A stretch of DNA of 64,000 nucleotides from Lactococcus paracarnosus (GCF_006770285.1 NZ_CP017195.1:1364001-1428000), one strand, 5' to 3'; shown: positions 6,830 to 15,223, numbered from the stretch's first letter. Numbers and translations are program-made. The notes: generated by a model not told the origin, from the letters alone.

Positions 6830-8500
6830 ATGCATAATCGAAAACTAACCCACATAACGTGGTTCATGGTTATGATCTTTATATTTAATTATCTTGCTGC
6901 AAGCTGTCTTCATTATTTCTTATCTTATGCGCCACAAGCCTACCAAATCAATACATCAAGCTTTAAGCAGCTAGCGGATGATTTATTGGCACATGCACCT
7001 ATTTATGCCATCACGATCATGACATACTTTCTTATTTTTGGTTTATTTGTCAGCCTACTTATTTTAAGTGAGCTATTCATACATCAGCAACTCAGCTGGC
7101 AAACATTTTTAAGCGCAGTAAAACGGCCTAAATTATATGGGTTTGTACTTGCTTTGATTATCATCCTACTACCACTTAATGAACTGGGTCTAAAAATACC
7201 AGTTGCCAACTATATGACTATCCCTCAAACATTTGTGGCAATGATCGCTAACCCGTTTATCTTAACTGGCCTATCACTCCTTTATGTACTGATACTCTTT
7301 TTCGTCCTACGATTAAAACATATACCTTACTATATTATTATCAAAGGTATTAAACAGGAAAGTTTGATTAAGAAAAGTTGGCAAGCAACACAAAAATCAG
7401 CTTGGCATCACTTTAGGCAATTCGGCTTTATTTTTGTCAAGATTGCCTTTGCTTTTGCTTTACTTTCCGGCATACAATTTTTGATAGATATAGCGAATCA
7501 CAGAAACTGGAGTGTTTTCACTACCAATCTGTTTACCTCACTGCTAGCAGGGGTACTCTATTTTTATACAGCTATGATCCTATACCTATTTCTCTCGAAT
7601 CCAGATCAAGAAAGACAGGTACTACCACATCAGAAATATGTGTATATTACGCATATCAGAGCTGTTCTGTTTTTGATCATCATTGGCTTTTCTACTATTT
7701 ATCTTTCAGGAAAACAATTGAAAGTAACCCATCAAAATTACCTTGTCATTGCACATATGGGCATCTCATCCAAGTCAGATATACCCAATACTATTGACAA
7801 TCTAAAAAAAGTACACGCGACGCATCCAGACTATGTCGAAATAGACATTCAAAAAACAAAAGATGGGCAGTATGTTTTAAGTCACGACCCTGCCATAAAA
7901 AATAAAAATGATAAGACATATCAAATAAGTGACTATAGCTGGGATCAATTAAAAGACATCACATTTTTACACGAGAATCAGAAGACAACATTATCCAATT
8001 TTAAGGATTATTTGCTACTTGCAAATGAGCTAAAACAAAAATTACTCGTCGAAGTAAAATTTAGTCAAACAGTTAGCAACAAGGAATTAAAAGCCTTTTC
8101 AGAAGACTTCGGCCAACTACTAGCTGAAAATAAGGCGCAATTACAGTCCTTAAATCAAAACTCACTCGTTAGAATTGATCAATTCTTGGACAATGACCTA
8201 GGCCTATTATCCCCAATTCAAAATGATGTCAATCAATCAAAATTGAGTCAATTTTACGCCATTGAATCTTCCAGTTTAACTCAAAAAACGATCAGGCAAG
8301 CAACTAGTGTGAACAAATCAATTTATGCATGGACGGTTAACTCACATAAAGAGATCCAAACAACTTATGCTATAGGCGTGACAGGGTTTATTACCGACTA
8401 TCCTGCTAAAACACGACAATATTTGGAAAAAATATCCGATCGACCACATTATGCATTAGTTCCCACAGGGACACTACTATTAAAACGCTCTGATTTCTAG
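6830..8500 (+). CDS. membrane-anchored glycerophosphodiester phosphodiesterase-like protein
   Basis: About 556 residues. The N-terminal 300 residues form a multi-span membrane domain (around seven to eight helices) of the GDPD membrane-domain type found in Gram-positive GdpD proteins. The C-terminal 250 residues form an extracytoplasmic GDPD TIM barrel: IAHMG, YVEIDIQKTKDG, SHDP, LLVEVKF and YAWTVN...GVTGFITDYP. The family hydrolyses glycerophosphodiesters or polyglycerol-phosphate such as lipoteichoic acid. Here the usual His-Arg-Gly of the active site reads His-Met-Gly, so activity may be altered. A TTG at 6815 would overlap the ribosome site; ATG 6830 follows GAGGAGG and is chosen. Confidence 0.85.
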   Translation: MHNRKLTHITWFMVMIFIFNYLAASCLHYFLSYAPQAYQINTSSFKQLADDLLAHAPIYAITIMTYFLIFGLFVSLLILSELFIHQQLSWQTFLSAVKRPKLYGFVLALIIILLPLNELGLKIPVANYMTIPQTFVAMIANPFILTGLSLLYVLILFFVLRLKHIPYYIIIKGIKQESLIKKSWQATQKSAWHHFRQFGFIFVKIAFAFALLSGIQFLIDIANHRNWSVFTTNLFTSLLAGVLYFYTAMILYLFLSNPDQERQVLPHQKYVYITHIRAVLFLIIIGFSTIYLSGKQLKVTHQNYLVIAHMGISSKSDIPNTIDNLKKVHATHPDYVEIDIQKTKDGQYVLSHDPAIKNKNDKTYQISDYSWDQLKDITFLHENQKTTLSNFKDYLLLANELKQKLLVEVKFSQTVSNKELKAFSEDFGQLLAENKAQLQSLNQNSLVRIDQFLDNDLGLLSPIQNDVNQSKLSQFYAIESSSLTQKTIRQATSVNKSIYAWTVNSHKEIQTTYAIGVTGFITDYPAKTRQYLEKISDRPHYALVPTGTLLLKRSDF

Positions 8501-8512
8501 GGTGTTCGTATC

Positions 8513-8560
8513 ATGCTTGGTTTAATCGGTTTGATCGGTTTAATCGTATACTATCTATAA
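8513..8560 (+). CDS. possible 15-residue hydrophobic peptide
   Basis: ATG at 8513 encodes MLGLIGLIGLIVYYL and stops at 8560. The body is three tandem 9-bp units (GGTTTAATC / GGTTTGATC / GGTTTAATC, 8519-8545), each coding Gly-Leu-Ile. A weak AGGGTG lies 7 bases upstream. It is either a genuine small membrane peptide or a chance frame in a microrepeat directly behind the GDPD gene. Confidence 0.25.
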   Translation: MLGLIGLIGLIVYYL

Positions 8561-8604
8561 GCAACTATTAGTACTAAACTGGTAGTTACTTATCTAGCAG
8601 ACAA

Positions 8605-9348
8605 CTACTCATAGCTATAATAAGTAATCGGTCTACTTGTTTCCTCCCACTTTTGTAACTTTTTCGTTTCGGTTAAATAGCCAGGCAACAAGGCTATGCC
8701 TTGTCCAGATTCTATACAAGTGATGATGTTTTCAAAGGAGTCAAGTTCAATCACAACCTTATCCTTAGCGAATTCAGCAAGTGTCTGTTGTCTAAAGGGG
8801 CAAGTCTCATCACGATTGACGAAGAAATAAGCACATTTCGCAGCATCAATCAATGGTGATGCTAAATAATAAGCATCGATCGTTTTTCTAGTTTCTGTCA
8901 TATCTGATATATGCTGTAACTTTAAAAAACTGACGATCCTATCAAAGCTATTTTTGAGTGATGCTGATGCGATATCTCTTGTTTTTTTGATGGTGATGGT
9001 GTCTTTAGTGATGTCAATGGTTTGTAAATTGTTGATATCATCATTTAGTAGTAACTCGGATATCAGTATTGTTTTCTTATCAGAGTGAAACGTCTGTTTT
9101 ATAGTCGCTAAGTTTTGAATCGCTTCTTTTGCAAATAGATAAAACTTATCCCCATTTTTAGTCGGTGTTAAGCCATTATAGCGTCTGATAAAAAGTCTTG
9201 TCTCCATATCAAGCTCTAACTTCTTCAAACGTGCAGTCAGATTAGACTGAGCATAGCCTAAATGCATCGCACTCTGATTTAAGGATCCTGTCTCATAAAT
9301 ATCGATAAATATCGTTAAGTCATTAAAATTCATATCCTGCCACTTCAC
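8605..9348 (-). CDS. LysR family transcriptional regulator
   Basis: 247 residues, short for the family (usually near 300). The N-terminal winged HTH is clear (DIYETGSLNQSAMHLGYAQSNLTARLKKLELDMETRLFIRRYNG). The effector-binding part has only one well-formed lobe, ending in GQGIALLPGYL; the first lobe seems reduced. It is divergent from the DUF4865 gene, with a 96-bp shared intergenic region, the normal arrangement for LysR autoregulation and activation of the neighbour. The effector is unknown. Confidence 0.85.
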   Translation of the reverse strand: MKWQDMNFNDLTIFIDIYETGSLNQSAMHLGYAQSNLTARLKKLELDMETRLFIRRYNGLTPTKNGDKFYLFAKEAIQNLATIKQTFHSDKKTILISELLLNDDINNLQTIDITKDTITIKKTRDIASASLKNSFDRIVSFLKLQHISDMTETRKTIDAYYLASPLIDAAKCAYFFVNRDETCPFRQQTLAEFAKDKVVIELDSFENIITCIESGQGIALLPGYLTETKKLQKWEETSRPITYYSYE

Positions 9349-9444
9349 CTATCACTTTTTGTTATAAGTATATCATTTTCTGGTATTATGCAACACCCGC
9401 CTATTCTTTTATAATAAAGTTATCAAAGAAAAAGGAGTACTACC

Positions 9445-9963
9445 ATGCAAGCAATGCGATATGATATTAGTTTACCTACTGATTATGATATGACAATCAT
9501 CAGGGATCGGGTAAAAAACACTGGTCACTTGATGTCTGGATTTCAAGATTTGTACGTCAAAATTTTCATGATTTCTGAGAAAAGTCAAGGTGCGCTTTAT
9601 AATAGCTACAGTCCGCTTTATGTCTGGAAACATACAGATGGCATGTCGAAATTCATCTTCGATGGTTATTTTGACAATATTTTAACATCATTTGGCTGGC
9701 AACATATCGAAATTGGGATCACAACAACCCTTACTTTGGCAGATGACTTTATGTCAAGCTGCTATGTTACTGAAGAAGTACAAGATATTCAAGAAACTAA
9801 CTCACTAAAGCAGGTTGAACGAAAAGACAAGCTAGGTGATGAGGAAACTGGAAAGCTCGTGATCTATAATCCAGATAAATGGAAAAAAGTGATTTATCGG
9901 TTTTATAAGACGAAACCTCAAACACAGCATCGCTGTTTTGAAATCCTCTATATTGCCAGATAA
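9445..9963 (+). CDS. DUF4865 family protein
   Basis: 172 residues. The opening MQAMRYDISLPTDYDMTIIRDRV and the middle NSYSPLYVWKHTDGMSKFIFDGYFDNILTSFGWQ are typical of DUF4865, a family of uncharacterised proteins often found beside LysR regulators; some are labelled putative monooxygenases without proof. The ATG follows AAAGGAG. A TATAAT at 9411 is a likely -10. The final third (about residues 115-172) is rich in Lys and Arg. Confidence 0.75.
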   Translation: MQAMRYDISLPTDYDMTIIRDRVKNTGHLMSGFQDLYVKIFMISEKSQGALYNSYSPLYVWKHTDGMSKFIFDGYFDNILTSFGWQHIEIGITTTLTLADDFMSSCYVTEEVQDIQETNSLKQVERKDKLGDEETGKLVIYNPDKWKKVIYRFYKTKPQTQHRCFEILYIAR

Positions 9964-10058
9964 TATGACCTCCCCTCTTAATTAACTCATACAATAGAAA
10001 ACAGTTTCCTAATTTCATCGTCTACTATGACAAAATATGATAGATTACACTTGAATTT

Positions 10059-10083
10059 AAGCGCTTTCTTAAGCGCTTTTTTG
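10059..10083 (+). terminator. terminator-like hairpin
   Basis: AAGCGCTT is repeated at 10059-10066 and 10071-10078; the repeat is self-complementary, so the copies pair. A run of T follows. It lies 100 bp after the DUF4865 gene. Confidence 0.6.
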
Positions 10084-10238
10084 TTATAATATACATATCA
10101 TTATTTATTAATTCAAATATAATTATTTCATTATTTTTTGTTGCACTTAAGAAAATAAGATATAGTTATTCGTACATTACTTATCAAGTCTATTCGTGCA
10201 AACTTGATCCACGTTAAACCCAATTAGGAGGAGATATT

Positions 10239-10814
10239 ATGAGTTTAAATGATGGCATAGAAACACCTGGAAAATCCAAAAAAACCTCACTAAGAATCAT
10301 CATTTTCTTAATAAGTGTCGTACTTATTATATGTGGTGCAATAACTAGTCTCGTAACTTATAGACCAAAATCTATTTCTACTTCACTAAATACTAAGGTG
10401 GAAAAAAAGACTGGAAAAGTTGGCCAAGACGTTATCATTGATAATGTCTACTATAAGGTAAATTCAGTTACTTACAATCCTGGCACAAAATATGCCATTC
10501 CTAGAGCGGGCAATCAATTCGTCATTGTGAATGTCACAGTGACGAATAAAGGGAAAAAGACGATTGACTACAGTCTAATTGATTTCAAACTAGATGATAA
10601 AGGGAATCAAACAGCATTTACTGAATCTATCATTGGTGATGATGGCAAAAATATCGTGAATGATCGATTTCCAAGTGGCAGCCTTACACAAGGTGGCAGC
10701 GTAACTGGCACAATGATAGGACAAGCCAAAATAGCAGATAAAGATAGCTATAACTTAGTTTATCAATCGAGAATGATCAATAGTAGCCAAATTTCCATTC
10801 GTTTAACTAAATGA
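10239..10814 (+). CDS. membrane-anchored DUF4352 domain protein
   Basis: 191 residues. A cytosolic N-terminus of about 22 residues is followed by one membrane span (IIIFLISVVLIICGAITSLV, about residues 25-45) and an extracytoplasmic immunoglobulin-like DUF4352 domain: VGQDVIIDNVYYKVNSV, GNQFVIVNVTVTNKGKKTIDY, GGSVTGTMIGQ. Such domains are common in Gram-positive surface proteins and phage-linked proteins, with no known activity. There is no lipobox Cys, so it is an N-terminal anchor, not a lipoprotein. AGGAGGAG precedes the ATG, and a strong terminator follows. Confidence 0.75.
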   Translation: MSLNDGIETPGKSKKTSLRIIIFLISVVLIICGAITSLVTYRPKSISTSLNTKVEKKTGKVGQDVIIDNVYYKVNSVTYNPGTKYAIPRAGNQFVIVNVTVTNKGKKTIDYSLIDFKLDDKGNQTAFTESIIGDDGKNIVNDRFPSGSLTQGGSVTGTMIGQAKIADKDSYNLVYQSRMINSSQISIRLTK

Positions 10815-10834
10815 AAATGATTATAGCTTACATT

Positions 10835-10883
10835 AAGCAGTGCAAATACAGAGATTATCTATCTGTGTGTTTGTACTGCTTTT
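10835..10883 (+). terminator. terminator after the DUF4352 gene
   Basis: A long imperfect stem (AAGCAGTGCAAATACAGAG with the complementary arm ending ACTGCTT) followed by TTTT. It marks the last chromosomal feature before the prophage remnant. Confidence 0.7.
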
Positions 10884-10918
10884 CGTTTAAATCAGATGCA
10901 TCTGTATCCATCAAAAAA

Positions 10919-11191
10919 TTATGCATTTTGATTATTAGATGGAGGGCTAGCATTTGGATTACCTGAATTACCTTTGGCATTCTTATTGCCTTTCATTGAA
11001 TCGTAACGCTCTTTTTCATTCGGAGCGCTCCGTTTCGTTTCATTGTTCCACTTGTCCTCAGATTTCCATTTTCTAATAGTTGAAGGACGCACACCGAGTT
11101 CATCAGCAATATCCTTTAAAGGCTTTTTCTTTTTAGATTCTATCAAAATTCGATACGTCTCATCACGTAACGGATTCCTCTTCCTTACCAC
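10919..11191 (-). CDS. phage terminase small subunit-like protein, probably C-terminally truncated
   Basis: 90 residues. The start MVRKRNPLRDETYRIL and the helix-turn-helix PLKDIADELGVRPSTIRKWKSEDKW match the N-terminal DNA-binding part of the phage terminase small-subunit family PF10668. The low-complexity linker MKGNKNAKGNSGNPNA follows. Full-length members continue from the NNQNA position into a longer C-terminal part; here a TAA follows immediately. The large subunit that should come next is missing, so this is the left border of the remnant. GGAGGTGATG precedes the start. Confidence 0.65.
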   Translation of the reverse strand: MVRKRNPLRDETYRILIESKKKKPLKDIADELGVRPSTIRKWKSEDKWNNETKRSAPNEKERYDSMKGNKNAKGNSGNPNASPPSNNQNA

Positions 11192-11268
11192 ATCTACATC
11201 ACCTCCTTATCTGTGTTTTGTTTTGTAAATAAAAAAGCCATATCACTATGACTTTACATATTATAATA

Positions 11269-11769
11269 TTACTGGTTTCTTCTCATATGATAGTCTGCTA
11301 TAAAGGTTTTTATTGTAGCAAGGTGCAAGTTAATGCTTGATAAAATCCTAAAAATTATTTCTTCATCATATGTGTCATTATTGATTTCATTTAATTTTAT
11401 ATTTTTCTCATTTAATTGTTTGAAACTTTCAAATAGATTATCCTGCAAAGTATAATCTTCTATACCTAAATCCACAATCAATATATTGATTGTAAATATC
11501 ATGCTATTTACATTGAAAATGATTTCGTTACACAAGAACTGTTTCTTAGGGATAGAACGTTCGGAACTTATTTTATAGATTTGATTTCGTATAAAAGATT
11601 CAGTTTCAAATATTTTAAGTTCCAACATCTTAAAATTTTTTTTATACTCATTGTTAATGCGAACTGCTTTTTCCTTTTGTATCTGCCACCATACTGTAAA
11701 TATAGCACCCAGACTACCTATTCCACTAACCCAATCTGCTACACTTCCTAATTCCATTTCACTTCTCAT
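11269..11769 (-). CDS. phage-region membrane-anchored protein, unknown
   Basis: About 166 residues. A single N-terminal membrane segment (ADWVSGIGSLGAIFTVWWQ) is followed by a cytosolic helical domain rich in Lys, Glu, Ile and Asn with predicted coiled coil. This DW-x-SGIGS-type N-terminus is common in uncharacterised phage proteins. The frame opens at a GTG within the Shine-Dalgarno; the ATG at 11769 behind AGAGG is more likely. The gene is intact despite decay around it. A role in superinfection exclusion or abortive infection is possible but unproven. Confidence 0.45.
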   Translation of the reverse strand: MRSEMELGSVADWVSGIGSLGAIFTVWWQIQKEKAVRINNEYKKNFKMLELKIFETESFIRNQIYKISSERSIPKKQFLCNEIIFNVNSMIFTINILIVDLGIEDYTLQDNLFESFKQLNEKNIKLNEINNDTYDEEIIFRILSSINLHLATIKTFIADYHMRRNQ

Positions 11770-11810
11770 CTCCACCTCTTTTTTAGATATTTACATTATA
11801 CCATTGATTA

Positions 11811-11927
11811 TTAAATAAAAAGATGTTCTGCAAAAAACAACACCTGATCATTAAGAGGTGACTTAGTTGCATTCCCTGTTTCAATAAAAAAATCACAGAA
11901 CTTCTTTTGCTTTTCAGTCATTGTCAT
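11811..11927 (-). pseudogene. terminase small subunit N-terminal stub (Terminase_2 type)
   Basis: A 38-codon frame with a strong GGAGGTG site. It starts MTMTEKQKKFCDFFIETGNAT, the unmistakable beginning of Terminase_2 (PF03592) small subunits, and then breaks into unrelated sequence and a stop at 11811. The tail contains a terminator hairpin (11832-11860). The rest of the gene has been deleted. This is a second, different terminase small-subunit type in the same remnant. Confidence 0.7.
11832..11860 (-). terminator. rho-independent terminator inside the terminase stub
   Basis: On the minus strand CACCT...AGGTG is followed closely by TTTTTT. It would end the early transcript just inside the terminase stub. 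Confidence 0.55.
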
Positions 11928-11965
11928 GTTGTTCACCTCCTTTCAGATAAAATAAAAAAGACAGT

Positions 11966-12586
11966 TTAAAAACCATCTTTACAAATTTTATCAATCCTCT
12001 CTTTTGCTTCTGATAAAAGTATCTCTTTATTTTCAGTATGAATATCATTTATTTTCATTCTCAATAAGTCTCGCGGATCAACCTCATAGCCCGTAAAATC
12101 TTTTTTGATTGACGCTACTAACTTAGCTCCTACATACATTAGTAAAAAAGGATTATCACTATATTCATTTTTGTAATCATCTTCCTGCAATCTATAACTA
12201 ATCTGCATAAAAACACTACCGATGTGTACTGATTCAGTTGAACCATACATCATCAGTTCTTTTAACATTTTATTTATATCGTCCACTTTAATTTTATTAA
12301 TTTTTTTTACATCCGCAACCATATCTGTCCATTTACTGAAAAGCTGTTCTATTGTTTTGCCTGATATCGAACGATAGTAATTGTCAACTTGCAAATCTCT
12401 CGTCTCAACCTGCTGATCTTTTTGAATAAATAAAGAATTACTTGCTTTTAATTCTTCCATTTTAGTATCATGCATTCTTTTGGGAATTTCTCCAATAGCT
12501 GAAATGATTGCTTTCTCAATTCCTTTTTTTGCGGCCCAAATAATAAAACCTAATAAAGCACCTACTATAGCGACAATTAATTCCAT
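11966..12586 (-). CDS. membrane-anchored protein of unknown function
   Basis: 206 residues. One N-terminal membrane helix (LIVAIVGALLGFIIWAA, residues 3-19) is followed by a basic turn and a mostly helical cytosolic domain (about 40-205) with no recognisable motif. An intact frame with a GGGAG site before the ATG at 12586. It lies between the terminase stub and the broken methyltransferase, where phages often carry accessory genes. Not recognised; a phage-exclusion role would be guesswork. Confidence 0.45.
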   Translation of the reverse strand: MELIVAIVGALLGFIIWAAKKGIEKAIISAIGEIPKRMHDTKMEELKASNSLFIQKDQQVETRDLQVDNYYRSISGKTIEQLFSKWTDMVADVKKINKIKVDDINKMLKELMMYGSTESVHIGSVFMQISYRLQEDDYKNEYSDNPFLLMYVGAKLVASIKKDFTGYEVDPRDLLRMKINDIHTENKEILLSEAKERIDKICKDGF

Positions 12587-12755
12587 GTGTAATCTCCCTT
12601 ATAACTATATATTATACAAAAAATTTTAAGAAGATGCTTAAGAAACCCAAAAAGCAACCACTGATCACTCAGAAGTAGCCTTTGTCTTTATTTCCATAAG
12701 TCCTATTATTACACGTTTTTCTTGTCAGCTTTTTATCCAAAACAAAAGCCACGGC

Positions 12756-13450
12756 TTAATTCGATATAATTTTAACTCGCCCATCTTCATCATCAACATA
12801 TATTTTTGTGTTTCTATCATATACGCCGCGTTGCACATATACAAACTGTTCTTTCTTCTTGGGATAGATAAGTTTATCAAACGTTACTGTACCAACCTTT
12901 TGATTATAATCAGTTTTAAAGAAAGAAAACTCGATTGGGACATGTTTATACAGCATATCATTTGCAATCATGTTATCAATGAGATTAGGATAATGATCCT
13001 TGATATAGTTATCACCTTGAATATGTTTATCTAATCCCCACGAGAAACGAACACCTCGCCTAGAGTTTTCATAAATAATGCCAGCATATCCTGTTTAAAA
13101 ATAAATTTAGGATATGATACCGAACTTCTGAAAAGTACAAAAGGGACACCTTTTTCAAAGTATTCCTTCTCGACTTTAGCAGATAAACTAAACGGAGGAT
13201 TATCAATGACTGCAACATCTTTAAATTCACTAGTCTTAAGCCATAAAGTTTGCTCACCTTCAAAACAAATAATATTGTCATGAACTAATGATACCGATTT
13301 ATATAGTGGACATTCTGAATTTGAAAATGGCATTAAAATTATTTTGTGGTTGAGTGTCCCACTAGGAACTACAACTAAGTCTACAAACTTTTTAGCTGCA
13401 TCTTCTGTTGTGTAATACTCGTCATCGCTATAAGTTTTGGATAGTGTCAA
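12756..13450 (-). pseudogene. phage DNA adenine methyltransferase, frameshifted
   Basis: The front part (13450 to about 13040) contains FKDVAVIDNPPFSLS, with the DNPPF catalytic motif of N6-adenine methyltransferases, in a layout like the EcoRI-methylase-type phage enzymes. It ends at a premature TAG at 13031. In another frame the protein continues as SWGLDKHIQGDNYIKDHYP and runs on to the stop at 12756. The change corresponds to one lost base (or two gained) near 13040. The N-terminal SAM-binding motif is not obvious, so the gene may also be shortened at the front. Inactive as it stands. Confidence 0.7.
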
Positions 13451-13613
13451 ATATTACCTAATAAAGAAACTTATTAATCAGCTTCTTAGCCTTTCATTTG
13501 TATTAATGGTTACTTTCCGATTAACCGTGTGTCCGTTTTTGCTGTCTCGTAAAAACTTCATAATACAATTTTATCAGCTGTTTTGGTTTATTTAGGCAAT
13601 GTTTATGCGATAA

Positions 13614-14015
13614 TCACAAAACTCTATAAGCAGATGCGAATTGTAAGAGAGCACTATTTAAATAATCGTTATACCGTCTAACAGAATATCCTGACATTTC
13701 AGCTAATTTCCATTGCGGATAGGTTGTATCATCTAAATATTTATGCTGCAGTATAATGCTTTGTAACAATTCACATCTTGCAACACACCTTTCTATTTGC
13801 TCTATACGACTTATCACATTGATGTAAGCACTTAGGTGTGAGTCTACTTTACCGTTACCTCCTCTTGGCATATCGGAAAAAGTAGGAGATTTGATGTTCG
13901 GAAATTTTATTTTTTTTAGCACTTTCAATTGTCGATAACTTTTTAAAATTTTTTGGCTTTCAGTTATTGCAGCATTAACTTGATCATCACTATACAGCAA
14001 ACCTAAATCGTTCAT
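13614..14015 (-). CDS. ArpU-family phage late transcription regulator
   Basis: 133 residues. The layout is that of ArpU/RinA-type regulators that act near the end of phage early operons: an N-terminal helical part with VNAAITESQKILKSYRQLK, a central block around IEQIERCVARCELLQSIIL, and a C-terminal sigma-factor-like HTH (WKLAEMSGYSVRRYNDYLNSALLQFASAY). In related phages it switches on late gene expression; here the late genes are gone. AAGGAGG stands before the ATG. Intact frame. Confidence 0.7.
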   Translation of the reverse strand: MNDLGLLYSDDQVNAAITESQKILKSYRQLKVLKKIKFPNIKSPTFSDMPRGGNGKVDSHLSAYINVISRIEQIERCVARCELLQSIILQHKYLDDTTYPQWKLAEMSGYSVRRYNDYLNSALLQFASAYRVL

Positions 14016-14142
14016 GACACCTCCTTTTGTCTATTTCTAAATACTAACTTTGAATTAACAGTTTTTTGCATTGTTTTCAATGATATATATGTTATACTGA
14101 AGGTTATGTATAATAAAACAAAGAATAGGATAAAAAAATATA

Positions 14143-14547
14143 TTGAATTCGAAACAAATATTATTCTCTCTTTTAACTTCAATAATTTTAATTATCGGTA
14201 TAATTTTAATACCACAACCAGTAAATAATTCAGTAATACAAAAATTTATTTATTTAGTTAGTAAAATCCCTGCTATAAATTTTTTAGAATTATTGGGTTA
14301 TCTTTTAGTATCTATCTCCGTCTCTTTTTTTTACATAATGGTATTCAGACACAACAAATCATTTAACGAATCATTTGAATCAAAAAATTTTTTTCTTTTT
14401 ATAACATTCGTATTAGCTACTATCATGGGGCTTTATTGCCTAAACAATTTATCTATTGAAACTGTAAATAATATATCTGTAATAGTAGTTGCTATATTTG
14501 GAATTTCAAAATTTAGTCTTTATATTTATAGTAAAATAAATAAATAA
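14143..14547 (+). CDS. antisense-strand membrane protein (moron-like), unknown
   Basis: 134 residues from a TTG start at 14143 (AGGAT upstream), with four predicted membrane spans at about residues 7-25, 48-70, 82-101 and 106-128. It faces the opposite way to the phage early genes and has its own signals: TATACT near 14092 as -10 with TTGTTT 16 bp upstream, and a hairpin-T8 terminator at 14571-14594. That independent layout is typical of phage morons, genes expressed in the lysogen. Function unknown. Very AT-rich, more so than neighbours. Confidence 0.5.
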   Translation: MNSKQILFSLLTSIILIIGIILIPQPVNNSVIQKFIYLVSKIPAINFLELLGYLLVSISVSFFYIMVFRHNKSFNESFESKNFFLFITFVLATIMGLYCLNNLSIETVNNISVIVVAIFGISKFSLYIYSKINK

Positions 14548-14570
14548 ATAATTATAATAGCATTTAGTTT

Positions 14571-14594
14571 CTGCATATATATGCAGTTTTTTTT
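14571..14594 (+). terminator. terminator of the antisense membrane gene
   Basis: The perfect palindrome CTGCATATATATGCAG (14571-14586) is followed by eight T. Confidence 0.85.
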
Positions 14595-14615
14595 ATACAT
14601 AAAATCAAAATGCAC

Positions 14616-14868
14616 TCATTCTACGTAATCCTTAATCACAATTTCCACACGTGGAGTTAGCGAGTACCGTTTACGTGAATGTAGGTCACTGATCTGATTA
14701 TCGTCTTCATAGGCATAGGCGTATTAACAGAGTCAAGTACAGACTTTTCCAAATTATCCAAATCAGGTTTTTTGACTACTCGCCATGTTTCAGATTTTAG
14801 TATGTTCTGATTTTTCTTGAGAAACGCGGCCCTGGTGATGGATAGGGATCAAGGTTAATTGTCGCCAT
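14616..14868 (-). pseudogene. RusA-like Holliday junction resolvase, deleted and frameshifted
   Basis: The pieces of a RusA resolvase can be read in order. A start at 14868 overlapping the upstream gene gives MATINLDPYPSPGPRFSRK, the typical N-terminus. In another frame VVKKPDLDNLEKSVLDSVN holds the first catalytic Asp pair. After a further shift, AYEDDNQISDLHSRKRYSL supplies the second Asp cluster, followed by TPRVEIVIKDYVE and a TGA at 14616. The remnant is about 250 nt against roughly 400 for an intact gene, so the segment between the N-terminus and KPD is deleted. RusA enzymes process phage recombination and replication intermediates. Clearly inactive. Confidence 0.75.
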
Positions 14869-15085
14869 TCAACTTCTCCAGTACATTTTCTAAAAGAAGT
14901 AGCTTCAAATCTTTTTCAAAATGTCCTATAAAACATGGCTTTTTCAAAGACTCAGTTGCTGCAATATAAGCCAAGCAATACGCTAGCATTGAACGATTAT
15001 TACCCGTTTCATATTCAACCGATAACGGTTCAAACCTCTCCTCGTTCTTTTCAAATACAAATTTAATATTTATTTCTTTAGCCAT
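14855..15085 (-). CDS. small phage protein, unknown
   Basis: 76 residues, no recognised family. An acidic-basic alternating N-terminus (MAKEINIKFVFEKNEERFEPL) and an AYCLAYIAATESLKK helix, then a C-terminal amphipathic helix. GAGAGGTG precedes the ATG. It overlaps the zinc-ribbon remnant upstream (stop at 15070) and the RusA remnant downstream (start 14868), as in a tightly packed phage early operon. Intact frame. Confidence 0.5.
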   Translation of the reverse strand: MAKEINIKFVFEKNEERFEPLSVEYETGNNRSMLAYCLAYIAATESLKKPCFIGHFEKDLKLLLLENVLEKLNGDN

Positions 15086-15194
15086 TTTTCACCTCTCTTC
15101 TTCTCTAAGCAGCGCGGACACAATACACCTTCTTCTGTATGAACTAGAAGAAGTAAGTTCCACACTTGTTACACCAACCAATAATTTTATTCAT
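15070..15194 (-). pseudogene. small zinc-ribbon phage protein, frameshifted
   Basis: From an ATG at 15194 the frame reads MNKIIGWCNKCGTYFF and then stops. One base away the rest continues as LVHTEEGVLCPRCLEKKRG to a stop at 15070. Together they form a 41-residue protein with two CxxC knuckles (zinc ribbon), typical of small phage early proteins. The length (125 nt) fits the loss of one base. Confidence 0.6.
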
Positions 15195-15223
15195 ATATAC
15201 TCTAAAAAGGCATTACGCCATTG

